From Thermoplasmata archaeon (GTDB lineage: Archaea; Thermoplasmatota; Thermoplasmata; Methanomassiliicoccales; Methanomethylophilaceae): 64,000 bases of DNA. Of this stretch, positions 54,046 to 62,557 are shown piece after piece (the stretch's first letter is position 1; each line of letters opens with the position of its first letter). Location: contig SUTB01000001.1 in assembly GCA_015063125.1 (NCBI GenBank), positions 62,001-126,000 on the forward strand. The letters are read 5' to 3'. The notes under the pieces were generated by a model that was given only the letters and a program-made list of their open reading frames with translations, did not search any database and had not been told where the DNA came from. The position numbers and the translations under genes are program-made.

Positions 54046-55023
54046 TCACTTCATCATCGGGACATCCAAAGGTTCTCCCTTTGCCATCTCCGTCTCCATG
54101 CGGGCTCCTTCCGCCCCGCTCTTGATTATCATCGGCATTCCGCCTCTCGATGCGATGGCTTCAGCCACTTTATCCGGCTTGTCCGTAAGGGCGACCATGC
54201 ACCCTCCGCCTCCGGATCCGGTTAGCTTCGCCCCGTAAGAGTATGGGAGCGATGCGTTGACCAGTTTGTTGAGTTCCTTGCAGGACACTCCCAGGATGGA
54301 CAGCAGCTTGTGATCCTTGGTCATCAGACGGCCCAGAGCTTCTTTGTCGCCATTCTTGAGGGCCTTGTATCCTTCCAACGTGAGCATCCCGATCTCATCG
54401 ATGATATCGGATGCGAAGCTGTTCCTGCTCATGTATCTTCTGACCTTGTCCACCTGAGGTCCTGTGGGTGCTTTGACTCCGGTGTTCCCGATGACGAATG
54501 ACAGGTCAGGCACTTTGATGTCCGTGACCCTCCATGTGCGCTCTCCGCGGGATATGGTCCACAGTTCCTTGGAGTCATCGTCCATGTTGATGGCGACTCC
54601 TCCTCCGTGGACGCATGCGGATGCATCCATAGGCGATCCGCCTCCCTGGGCATGCAATTCTGCGCCGTACGCCTCTTCTACCAGCGACAGCTCAGTGGGG
54701 AACTCTCCCCTCTCTGTGCGGATCGCCAGTGCCAAGGCGGCCGATAAGGCGGCAGAGGAACCCATGCCTGCTCCCGAGGGCAGTTGGCTGGTGGTGAGGA
54801 AATCGAGGGCGTAGTTCATCCCTCTGGTGAGATAGTTGAAATGGGGCTGCCTGCTCAGGTCGAGACTGTCACCGTTGACCGTGAACTTCCTGCTCCTATG
54901 GACACTGCAGTATATCCTGCGGTCCGTAGCAAGGACGATGGCCGGTTTGCCATAGACTACTGAATGCTCTCCGAGCACCACGAACTTCCCGGGAGCAGAG
55001 GCGGTCACCCATTGCGTCGTCAT
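54046..55023 (-). CDS. mvk: Mevalonate kinase
   Basis: The 325-residue GHMP kinase phosphorylates mevalonate in isoprenoid (membrane lipid) synthesis. Motifs are clear: APGKFVVLGEHSVVYGKPAI, the phosphate loop PSGAGMGSSAALSAALA, and TGSGGGGCMVAL near the end. The ATG at 55023 overlaps the stop of the upstream gene (ATGA); the longer upstream frame is not used. It is four bases before the HdrD-like gene. Confidence 0.94.
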   Translation of the reverse strand: MTTQWVTASAPGKFVVLGEHSVVYGKPAIVLATDRRIYCSVHRSRKFTVNGDSLDLSRQPHFNYLTRGMNYALDFLTTSQLPSGAGMGSSAALSAALALAIRTERGEFPTELSLVEEAYGAELHAQGGGSPMDASACVHGGGVAINMDDDSKELWTISRGERTWRVTDIKVPDLSFVIGNTGVKAPTGPQVDKVRRYMSRNSFASDIIDEIGMLTLEGYKALKNGDKEALGRLMTKDHKLLSILGVSCKELNKLVNASLPYSYGAKLTGSGGGGCMVALTDKPDKVAEAIASRGGMPMIIKSGAEGARMETEMAKGEPLDVPMMK

Positions 55024-55544
55024 CACTGATTCAATCCGTATTTGTTCATCTCTTCCCTGATGGCATCGTTGGGGTTGCGTCCGTTCAGGAGAGGCTGGGG
55101 GATGTTCCACCATGCCTCCTCCATGTCCATCAGTCTCTTCTCGAACATGTCGTCCGATTCCCCGGCCTGGGGCTCGATCTTGCTGAGCTCCTCCATGACC
55201 GTGTTGACGAGGTCCACTCCGAATCTCTGGTTGACCAGGTTCAGTCCAATGAACGAGTCCAAGCTGGTGGCAACCTCTTCCCTGTACTCAGGCTGGAGGC
55301 TCTCCATGATCATGTCCAGCACCCCGTGCACCGTGGCCTTGAAGACGAAGGACATCTTGCCTTCGACCGGCAGCTTGTCGTCGGCCATGGTCTCGTCCAT
55401 GAGCCTCTTTCCGAACAGTGTCTCGATGGCAACCGCCCTGTTGGGGTTCTTTCCGAAGGAGTACTCGTTCAGTATCTCTTCCGGGCTCTTCTCTGGTTCG
55501 GGCTCTCCGAAGAGGCCCGCATTGGGGTCGAAATCGTTAGACAT
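55023..55544 (-). CDS. Uncharacterised protein in the mevalonate kinase operon
   Basis: This 173-residue acidic soluble protein has a disordered N-terminus (MSNDFDPNAGLFGEPEPEKS) and a helical body (KMSFVFKATVHGVLDMIMES; LDSFIGLNLVNQRFGVDLVN). It ends in IREEMNKYGLNQ. No motif was recognised. It starts 4 nt after the aminotransferase stop and overlaps mvk by ATGA, so it is tightly coupled to both. Confidence 0.75.
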   Translation of the reverse strand: MSNDFDPNAGLFGEPEPEKSPEEILNEYSFGKNPNRAVAIETLFGKRLMDETMADDKLPVEGKMSFVFKATVHGVLDMIMESLQPEYREEVATSLDSFIGLNLVNQRFGVDLVNTVMEELSKIEPQAGESDDMFEKRLMDMEEAWWNIPQPLLNGRNPNDAIREEMNKYGLNQ

Positions 55545-55548
55545 TATC

Positions 55549-56673
55549 TCACCTTAGTTTCTTGACTGTGGACTCAAGGATGTCCATTCCTTTGTTGATC
55601 TTTGTTTCGTCCGCTGCGTAGGAGAACCTCAGATGGCCTTCTCCGTACTTTCCGAATGCCGATCCCGGGGTGCATATGAGCCCAGCTTTGACCAGTTCCC
55701 CTGCCAGTTCCTGGGAGCTGATCTTCATGTCGAACGAGGGGAATGCGTAGAATGCTCCCTTCGGAGGTTCGATGCTGAATCCGGGGATCTCGTTTAGCCT
55801 CTTGCATATCAGGTCCCTTCTGGCCCTGTAGACGTTCCTGGCGTTCTCCAGGTAAGGGTCTATGCTGGGCAAGGCATCCAGTATGCCGTACATGGCGGGC
55901 ATGTTGGGGCTAGCGCAGACATGGTACTGCATCTTGATCAGGTACTCCATCATCTCCTTGCTGGCGCAGAGGAATCCCATCCTCCAGCCGGTCACCGCCA
56001 TCATCTTGGAGAATCCGCTGGCGACAATAGCCTTATCCAGCTGGTTCATGAATGACAGGTGCTTGCCCTCGTAGATGAAGGACTCGTACACCTCGTCGGC
56101 CAGGATGGTTATGTTCTTGTCGGCGGCGATGTCGCAAAGGGCCTTGTAGCTCTCCTCGTTCAGAACGCCCCCGGTAGGATTGGAGGGAGTGGTAACGACC
56201 AGCATCTTCGTCTTGGAAGTGATCTTCGACTGTATGTCGTCGATGTCGGGCTGGAAGTCCCCGTCCGTGAGCTTGTATTCAGTGAACGTGCCGCCTGCGA
56301 GCTGTGCGTGCGGTCCGTAGATGACGAAACCGGGGCTGGGAACGAGAACATCGTCGCCCGGGTTCACCACGCTCATTGTGATCTCCAACAATGCCGATGA
56401 TCCGCTGGGAGTGATCATTATGTTGTCACCCGTGATGTCACCGTATTTCCTGAACCTGTCGGCAACAGCCTTCCTGAGCTCGGGTATTCCGGCGGTAGGG
56501 CCGTACTTGTTACGTCCCTCTGAAGCGGCCTTGTTCATGCCCTCTACGGCTTCCTTGGGCGGTGCGAGATCGGGTTCACCCAGGCCTAGATTGATGGAAT
56601 CTGGGCCAGCCATGTCGAACATCTTTCTGATACCTGACATCGGGATGTCGTGTATCCTGTTGGAGATCTGCAT
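55549..56673 (-). CDS. Class I/II PLP-dependent aminotransferase
   Basis: The 374-residue aspartate/aromatic aminotransferase-type enzyme begins MQISNRIHDIPMSGIRKMFD. Family motifs: NLGLGEPDLAPP, ITPSGSSALLEI, TTPSNPTGGV, ADEVYE, and the PLP lysine in ASGFSKMMAVTGWRMGF. The amino donor cannot be told from sequence. The frame is open to 56754, but a TTTTATTTA box at 56694-56703 lies 26 nt before ATG 56673, pointing to a leaderless start there; ATG at 56685 is the alternative. It is the first gene of the operon through the HdrD-like protein. Confidence 0.88.
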   Translation of the reverse strand: MQISNRIHDIPMSGIRKMFDMAGPDSINLGLGEPDLAPPKEAVEGMNKAASEGRNKYGPTAGIPELRKAVADRFRKYGDITGDNIMITPSGSSALLEITMSVVNPGDDVLVPSPGFVIYGPHAQLAGGTFTEYKLTDGDFQPDIDDIQSKITSKTKMLVVTTPSNPTGGVLNEESYKALCDIAADKNITILADEVYESFIYEGKHLSFMNQLDKAIVASGFSKMMAVTGWRMGFLCASKEMMEYLIKMQYHVCASPNMPAMYGILDALPSIDPYLENARNVYRARRDLICKRLNEIPGFSIEPPKGAFYAFPSFDMKISSQELAGELVKAGLICTPGSAFGKYGEGHLRFSYAADETKINKGMDILESTVKKLR

Positions 56674-56693
56674 GGTGCGGGTCATACCTTCTG

Positions 56694-56703
56694 TAAATAA
56701 AAG
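56694..56703 (-). promoter_or_regulatory. TATA box for the aminotransferase operon
   Basis: On the minus strand CTTTTATTTA is centred about 26 nt before ATG 56673 and lies just after the helicase stop codon. Confidence 0.6.
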
Positions 56704-56719
56704 TAATCGTGGGCGCGCG

Positions 56720-58861
56720 TTAGAGTTCGAGGCCTGTATCCAGCTTATCCGCAACGAACTCCCTTACAAGCAGGGATTCGGGGATGTATCTGTCGTATTT
56801 CCCGTATTTCAGAAGGTCCTCGTCGTAGATCAGCGGAGCGAGGTCCCTCTCCTCGACGTACCTCAGCACCCTGTCGATTATCTGGTCCTCTGACAGTTTG
56901 GTCCTGATGTCGATGTAGTAGGGCTGATAGGCCCTGATGGAATCTGTGCCGATCACTTTCTGGAGGATCCTCCTGAGGGTGTCGAACTGTTTCGTCCCCA
57001 GCCAGGGGTACATCCTGTATCCGCCTTTCCTCTCCGAGAACAAGGTGGTCATCCCGTTCTCCCTGGCGATGGCCCTGCTCTCTTGGAGACGAGCTTTCGC
57101 GGCATCGTCCAGATAGTGGTACTCCTCATCGCTCTCTAGAACCTCCAACATCTTCTTCATGACGCGGTTGTGTGTCGGCGGGGTTCCTGATTTCCAGGGG
57201 TTGCACGCCTCTCCGTCGCATTCCTCCACCTCGACCGTAGATTTCTCCTTGGAGGCCTTGATGACCCTCCATACGCGTCCGGCCAATTGGATGAGATCAT
57301 CTTCTGAGGGCATATTCTGTATCGAACCGACCATGTGGCCGTCGCATTTCACCATGACCTCATTCTTAGTGGTGAACACCGAGCAGAAGTCGCGGTTGAA
57401 CACAACACGTTCGGCATTCTGGCCAATCAGGATCGTCTGGTCTGACATGACCTCTAAGTGGCCTATGTTGACCAGATGCTTGATCATCAGTTTGTACTGC
57501 TCCTTCGAGATGTTTCTGAAAGGGTACATCGATAGTACGTCAGAAGCTAGCAGCGAGAACTTGGCCCCGATCCCGGAACGGAGGTATTCCATCGTCTGAT
57601 GGTAGAGGAGTCCGAACGGCATTGAGTTCTGCTCTGCCGGTTCGGTCCACCCCTCATTCAGGACGAGCTCCGACATCGCGACGGCCTTGACCAGACTCAT
57701 GGAAACGCCATCCAAAGTCGCCCACCATTCCTCGGCGTCCTCGTTGCACATGAGGATAAGGTTCTGTCCGTTTCCTCTCCTTCCGGAACGGCCCATCCTC
57801 TGGACCAGGCCCGAACATGTGTACGGGGCATCGATCTGGACTATCCTATCCAGATCCCCTACGTCTATCCCCAGCTCCAAAGTGACCGTAGCCACGGTCG
57901 TGTTCTTGACCATGGGGTTCTTCAATCTGTCCTCCGCTATCTTGCGGTACTCCTTAGATATGCTGCCGTGATGGATCGTGACTTCGTCTGGATAGCCTTT
58001 CTTCTCCGAGACGATCCTAAGGGATTTGGCAGCCATCTCGGCGCTGTGCCTGCTGTTGGTGAACACGATGCAGTTGTAGCCATGCGTCTCCCTGAACAGG
58101 TCCAGGTAGTACGATGTGATGGCCTTCTTCCTGTCCACGCTGTCAGTCTCTGGATCCGGAAGAGGGAAGGCGTTGTACTTGATGCATATGTTGCGCTGGT
58201 TACTGGCCTTATCGTAGACGATACTGACGTAGCGGCCAGTATCGGCCTTCAGCCATTCTGCGGCATCCTCCCTGTTCGCAATGGTCGCTGAAAGCCCTAT
58301 CCTTCTCGGATCGCAGTGGGCGAGGAGTTCCAATCTCTGGAGGCAGCACAGCAGCTGCAGTCCCCTGTCGGAATCCATGAATGCATGCACTTCGTCGATG
58401 ATGATGAACCTGAGGTCCCCGAAGAGCCTCTCCACTTCCTCGGGGTTATACGAAACGATGTTCTGAAGGGATTCCGGAGTGATCTGGAGTATCCCGCTGG
58501 GTTCAGCGACGAGTTTGTCCTTGGAACTCTTGGCGATATCTCCGTGCCATCCTGTGATCTTGAGTTCCGATTCCCCTAGAACCGGCCTCATCCTCTCGAA
58601 CTGGTCGTTGATCAGTGCCTTCAGCGGACCGATGTACAGCGCCCCCACGCTCTCAGGCGGATTGTTGTAGAGCGAACCTATGACCGGGAACATGGCCGCC
58701 TCGGTCTTACCGCTGGACGTTCCCGCTGAGATCAGTATGTGGTCATCCGTGGAATAGAATGCCTCGAAGGTCTGGTTCTGGATCTCCCTGAAGCCGGACC
58801 ATCTGCAGTTGTGGATGTACTCTTTGACGAACCAAGGCAGCTTGTCGAAGTACTCGCTCAT
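56720..58861 (-). CDS. Lhr-like DEAD/DEAH-box helicase of a TerB/BrxD-type module
   Basis: The 713-residue superfamily 2 helicase has Walker A SAGTSSGKTEA (about 45-55), DEVH (near 157), SAT, and a second RecA domain ending QRMGRSGRRGNG. The C-terminal part has a Cys pair (ECDGEAC). Helicases of this shape (BrxHI-like) are known beside DUF2791/BrxD ATPases in some BREX and related islands. Here it is the third gene; its ATG overlaps the end of the ATPase gene by 4 nt. No methylase, PglZ or nuclease is nearby. Confidence 0.82.
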   Translation of the reverse strand: MSEYFDKLPWFVKEYIHNCRWSGFREIQNQTFEAFYSTDDHILISAGTSSGKTEAAMFPVIGSLYNNPPESVGALYIGPLKALINDQFERMRPVLGESELKITGWHGDIAKSSKDKLVAEPSGILQITPESLQNIVSYNPEEVERLFGDLRFIIIDEVHAFMDSDRGLQLLCCLQRLELLAHCDPRRIGLSATIANREDAAEWLKADTGRYVSIVYDKASNQRNICIKYNAFPLPDPETDSVDRKKAITSYYLDLFRETHGYNCIVFTNSRHSAEMAAKSLRIVSEKKGYPDEVTIHHGSISKEYRKIAEDRLKNPMVKNTTVATVTLELGIDVGDLDRIVQIDAPYTCSGLVQRMGRSGRRGNGQNLILMCNEDAEEWWATLDGVSMSLVKAVAMSELVLNEGWTEPAEQNSMPFGLLYHQTMEYLRSGIGAKFSLLASDVLSMYPFRNISKEQYKLMIKHLVNIGHLEVMSDQTILIGQNAERVVFNRDFCSVFTTKNEVMVKCDGHMVGSIQNMPSEDDLIQLAGRVWRVIKASKEKSTVEVEECDGEACNPWKSGTPPTHNRVMKKMLEVLESDEEYHYLDDAAKARLQESRAIARENGMTTLFSERKGGYRMYPWLGTKQFDTLRRILQKVIGTDSIRAYQPYYIDIRTKLSEDQIIDRVLRYVEERDLAPLIYDEDLLKYGKYDRYIPESLLVREFVADKLDTGLEL

Positions 58862-60132
58862 ACCTCAAGGTCCTCGATGATCTCATCGTCGGGGTTGTCA
58901 TCGGCCTTGACCAGTCTTCCCTCTATCAGGTCCATGAAGTTCAGGTCCCCGTTCTGGTGCATGGTATCCAGGAGGCTGATGAGGTCCCTGGTGATCTCCC
59001 TGGGGGTGATCATAGCGGTAGAGACGACGTTGGACATGATCGTCCTGAGGTATGTCTCCAGCATCTCGTCGGTGATCTGCGATTTGTACTCGTACCTCTG
59101 CTCGTGGAGGTCCTTGATTGTCTTGAGGAGGACGAAGACCTCCTCGTTCGTCAGGGGCTTGAGGTTGATGATCGGCCCGAGGTAGTTGTCGAATCCGTTC
59201 TCGTAGCGTCCGGCGACGAGCCTGGACCTGAGTGCCTCATAGCTGTACAGTCCCCTGTTGGGGTCCTCGATGAACTCGGGTGTCCCGCAGACGTAGATGG
59301 ACATGTACTGCGTCTTGCCCTGCATGATGTCGTTGAACATGGTCAGCAGACGCTCGTAGTTGTTGGCCCTGGAGACCTTGTTCTGCAGCTTGTAGAGGAT
59401 GACCCCTTCGTCGATGAAGACGATGAGTCCCTTGTATCCGAGCCTCTTGAAGATGCCTGACCAGATCTTGATCATGTCGTACCAGTTGCTGTCGTCTATG
59501 ACGACGTTGGTGCCGAGGCTCTTCCTGGACTCCTTCTTGAGGTCCAGTTCTCCCTTCAGCCACCTGAGGGCGGTGATGTCGTCCTTGCCGTCGAGGAAAT
59601 CGTTGGTGTAGCAGACGATGACCCTCATGAAGTCCTGATAGTTCTGATAGCTGGAGATGTCCGCGACATCAGCACGCATGGCCTTCTCGATATCCTCTTT
59701 GGATGGGGATCCGCCCAGTTTCTCCTGTGTGTTGGAGATCCAGTTCTGGAGAAGGGACTCCAGTGCTCCCCCGTCGGGTCTGGCCTTGTATGCTATGTTC
59801 CTGAGGAGCTCCTTGTACGTGTTGAGCCCCTCGCTCTTGGAACCAGTGAGTCTCCTGTTGATGGCGAGATCGGCATCCATGACGACGAAGCCGTTCTCCA
59901 TGGCGTAGTTGCGTATCATCTGCGTCATGAAGCTCTTACCGTTACCGAAGCGGCCGGAGATGAATCTGAATGCTCCTCCGCCTGCAGCGGTGTCCTCCAG
60001 GTCGTTGACGAACGTCTCGGTCTCCTTCTTCCTACCTACCGCGATGTACTCCAATCCCCTTCTAGGTACGACACCAGAGGATAGAGCGTTCATCATTCCG
60101 ATCAGAGTTCTCTTTGGGACGGTTTCTGTCAT
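58858..60132 (-). CDS. BrxD-like (DUF2791-type) P-loop ATPase
   Basis: The 424-residue protein has Walker A ISGRFGNGKSFMTQMI (near 58-73) and Walker B KGLIVFIDEGVILY (near 248-261), in the pattern of the ATP-binding proteins called BrxD in BREX type 2. The N-terminus MTETVPKRTLIGMMNALSSG and GLEYIAVGRKKE also fit. The C-terminus is acidic (DDEIIEDLEV). It is second in the operon, 66 nt after the TerB-type gene and overlapping the helicase start, which suggests the two proteins form a complex. Confidence 0.8.
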   Translation of the reverse strand: MTETVPKRTLIGMMNALSSGVVPRRGLEYIAVGRKKETETFVNDLEDTAAGGGAFRFISGRFGNGKSFMTQMIRNYAMENGFVVMDADLAINRRLTGSKSEGLNTYKELLRNIAYKARPDGGALESLLQNWISNTQEKLGGSPSKEDIEKAMRADVADISSYQNYQDFMRVIVCYTNDFLDGKDDITALRWLKGELDLKKESRKSLGTNVVIDDSNWYDMIKIWSGIFKRLGYKGLIVFIDEGVILYKLQNKVSRANNYERLLTMFNDIMQGKTQYMSIYVCGTPEFIEDPNRGLYSYEALRSRLVAGRYENGFDNYLGPIINLKPLTNEEVFVLLKTIKDLHEQRYEYKSQITDEMLETYLRTIMSNVVSTAMITPREITRDLISLLDTMHQNGDLNFMDLIEGRLVKADDNPDDEIIEDLEV

Positions 60133-60198
60133 GGTAGAATTCCCTTCGGGGCGCCGTATATAATGCGCGCATATACTTTTATCGCTGTTCTGCGGGCA

Positions 60199-62469
60199 TC
60201 AGAGCAACGATCTAACGTCGTCCGCATAGTCCTCGAAGACGTTTCCGTCCTCAACGATGCTGTCGCCCACTGAATCCATGGCGAGAGTGTTGATGGCCTC
60301 TTCTATCCTGGTCATCAGCAGCCCCTTGTCCTTGAGATACTGTTTCGCCTTGCCTTCGAGAGCGGCTTCGAGGTATCCTTTCTGGTCATCGTCCAGAGCC
60401 TCGGAAAGGCCCTGCCATGTGTTGGAAATCGCTCTCACGGGCTCGACAGGCTTGGTGACATTCTCGGGAACTATCTCCTCGTCGTTTCCGACCTTCATCA
60501 TCTCGGTGACTTCTTTGAGGGCAGCCTGTGCACCAGACACCGCCTCGAGATCCAGTTTCATGTTGCTGGCTCTTTCTTTGATCTCCTCTATGGCCTTATT
60601 CTCGTACCATGCGGAAACACTCTTGGATACGATATCCTTGCAGTCCATTCCAAACGCTGCCACCTTGCCGATCTTGACTGCCTTTCCGGTCCTCTTCATG
60701 CGCACTGCTGAGAACACGGCCTTGACTATCTCCTTCAGAGAGTCGTCGAACATTCCGTTGTAGATGTAGTTGAGATAGGTGAATCTGGCCTTCCTGATCT
60801 CCTTGAAATACTTCAGGCCCTCGAAGACATTGATGACGGTGTTGACCTTCTCGGGGTCGCACAGTTCCTCGATCGATGTGCCTTCCGCTTTCAACGTTGC
60901 CTGAACGCCGCGTATGGACATGTTGGTGATCCCGACACAGTCGGGGTCGAACTCCCTGGTCATCGTCTTATCGTTGATGCCCGATAGGAACAGGAGCAGA
61001 GTCTTGTCAGGCCTGACGTTCATTCCCTTGAGGAACTGGTCCATGACCAGACAGGCGGTTATGTTGGATTCGCTGATGGAAGGCTCAGGGAACGGTAGCT
61101 TGTGGACCACGGAGTACTCGAAGCAGGTCTTTCCGATGAGCTTCTCCTCATCGGCCGAACCGTAGGCCTTGTGGAGTGCTATCAGCTGGTCCAGGTTCTT
61201 CTGGGGATCCTCCTTGACATTGATGAGTTCGCAAAGGTACAGCCATAGGTATCCCCAGTCGGTCTCTCCGTAGTTGCCTTTGCGGGTCTGGTCACGCCAG
61301 TATACGTAGCATTTCCTCTGAGGCTCGGTGAACGACCTCCAGTCGGGGTTCGTGAATCCGGACGGGATGTACTCCTGCTTCTCCTTGATCTCCACGTTCC
61401 AATTCCTCTCGATATCTGTCTTGAGGTGCGGGCTCACATGCTGCTTCTCAGCGTTCTTGTCGATGTTGAGTATGGGCTTAGGCTTCTCCGCGGTTCCGTA
61501 TTGTGCTTCCAGATGCGCTCCCATATCGACAAGCGCCCTTTCCTTAGAGGACATCGGGACCCTGGTGGTGCCTCTCCATTCCTTCGGGATGCGCTCGTAT
61601 TCTCCGGGCCCTTCCGAGAATATCCTGTCGACAATTCCCCTGAACTCCTTATTGAACGAGCTGGGGGTGGCAGGGCCCTTCTCACCGATCTCCTTGCACA
61701 GGACCTTCCTGGTATACGAGAACAGTCCGAGCATGAACTCTCCGAAGACACCATCGGTGCGGAGCTTCTCATAGGTGACCTGATAGTCTTTGTCCTTTCC
61801 GTATGGGAGGTACATGAAGACCTTGAACAGCTCGGAGACCATCCCTTCGGAGTAGGTCTTGGCGATTCCCTTGCCCGTATTCTCCATCAGGAAGCGGTCT
61901 ATGGCGGTGAGGCTGTCGTTGAAAAGTGAAACATGTCTGAGGTTGTCCACGCCGTCGGCGTGCACCTTCGGGCCTCCCGACAGATACCAGATCAGCTCCC
62001 TGTTGAGCCTCCTGGTCGGAAAGGACATTATCTCGGATGTGACCATGAAGGATCTGACTGATCCTTTTCCCAACCACATGATCGGGAGGTCGAGGTCGTG
62101 GACCACGGCATAATCGAACATCACCGATCCCAGATCGGACTGGGGCATGCCGTGCATCCTGGTGTTCTCGTAGAGCAGCCTAAGCTCTCTGATGCCTTCG
62201 GCAGGATCCATATCGGAGTTGATTATCTCGACGACCCTGAGTTTGGCGTATCCTCTGTCGGATTTGAGGCAGTTCCCGCGGGACAGCTCGTCCCTCCAGT
62301 AAAGGTAGTATGCTCTCTGTTGACGGTCCATCACGGAGTAGTCGGCGTTCCTGTGATTGCACCTAACGTATTCGCATTCCTCTCCGTGCCTGTCCCTGTA
62401 CTCCTCGATCTGGGATAGAAGGTCGTTGACGTTGTATTCGCGTCTTTCCTCGTACGGATTGAATGCCAT
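60199..62469 (-). CDS. TerB-type stress/defence protein with duplicated TerB-N domain
   Basis: From ATG 62469 the 756-residue protein contains two similar units: residues about 50-130 (QQRAYYLYWRDELSRGN, then YAKLRVVEIIN) and about 380-470 (QRKCYVYWRDQTRKGNYGE, then YLWLYLCELIN). Both match the TerB-N pattern (YY-YWR...G-Y...Y-ELIN). The C-terminus (INTLAMDSVGDSIVEDGN) resembles TerB-C. Such proteins are predicted scaffold or sensor parts of tellurite-type stress and phage-defence modules. It is the first gene of the three-gene module. AGGTAG precedes the ATG; a longer in-frame start at 62499 is less likely. Confidence 0.72.
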   Translation of the reverse strand: MAFNPYEERREYNVNDLLSQIEEYRDRHGEECEYVRCNHRNADYSVMDRQQRAYYLYWRDELSRGNCLKSDRGYAKLRVVEIINSDMDPAEGIRELRLLYENTRMHGMPQSDLGSVMFDYAVVHDLDLPIMWLGKGSVRSFMVTSEIMSFPTRRLNRELIWYLSGGPKVHADGVDNLRHVSLFNDSLTAIDRFLMENTGKGIAKTYSEGMVSELFKVFMYLPYGKDKDYQVTYEKLRTDGVFGEFMLGLFSYTRKVLCKEIGEKGPATPSSFNKEFRGIVDRIFSEGPGEYERIPKEWRGTTRVPMSSKERALVDMGAHLEAQYGTAEKPKPILNIDKNAEKQHVSPHLKTDIERNWNVEIKEKQEYIPSGFTNPDWRSFTEPQRKCYVYWRDQTRKGNYGETDWGYLWLYLCELINVKEDPQKNLDQLIALHKAYGSADEEKLIGKTCFEYSVVHKLPFPEPSISESNITACLVMDQFLKGMNVRPDKTLLLFLSGINDKTMTREFDPDCVGITNMSIRGVQATLKAEGTSIEELCDPEKVNTVINVFEGLKYFKEIRKARFTYLNYIYNGMFDDSLKEIVKAVFSAVRMKRTGKAVKIGKVAAFGMDCKDIVSKSVSAWYENKAIEEIKERASNMKLDLEAVSGAQAALKEVTEMMKVGNDEEIVPENVTKPVEPVRAISNTWQGLSEALDDDQKGYLEAALEGKAKQYLKDKGLLMTRIEEAINTLAMDSVGDSIVEDGNVFEDYADDVRSLL

Positions 62470-62500
62470 CAGAACTACCTGCCCCAGTATAGCTCTCAAT

Positions 62501-62510
62501 CATAAAATAA
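62501..62510 (-). promoter_or_regulatory. Candidate TATA box for the TerB/BrxD/helicase module
   Basis: On the minus strand TTATTTTATG is centred about 36 nt before ATG 62469, leaving a short leader with the AGGTAG site. It lies back-to-back with the promoter at 62528-62536. Confidence 0.5.
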
Positions 62511-62527
62511 CTGTCAGTCCGTGCGTC

Positions 62528-62536
62528 TTTTATAGG
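62528..62536 (+). promoter_or_regulatory. TATA box for the DUF1846 gene
   Basis: TTTTATAGG is centred 26 nt before the ATG at 62558, consistent with a leaderless transcript. Confidence 0.65.
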
Positions 62537-62557
62537 ATTCTGCCGTTATTTCTTTGC

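Noticed and set aside
56720-62469. Calling the helicase/ATPase/TerB genes a complete BREX system
   Set aside because: No PglX methylase, PglZ phosphatase or BrxC/PglY is present, so only a BREX-related partial likeness is claimed.
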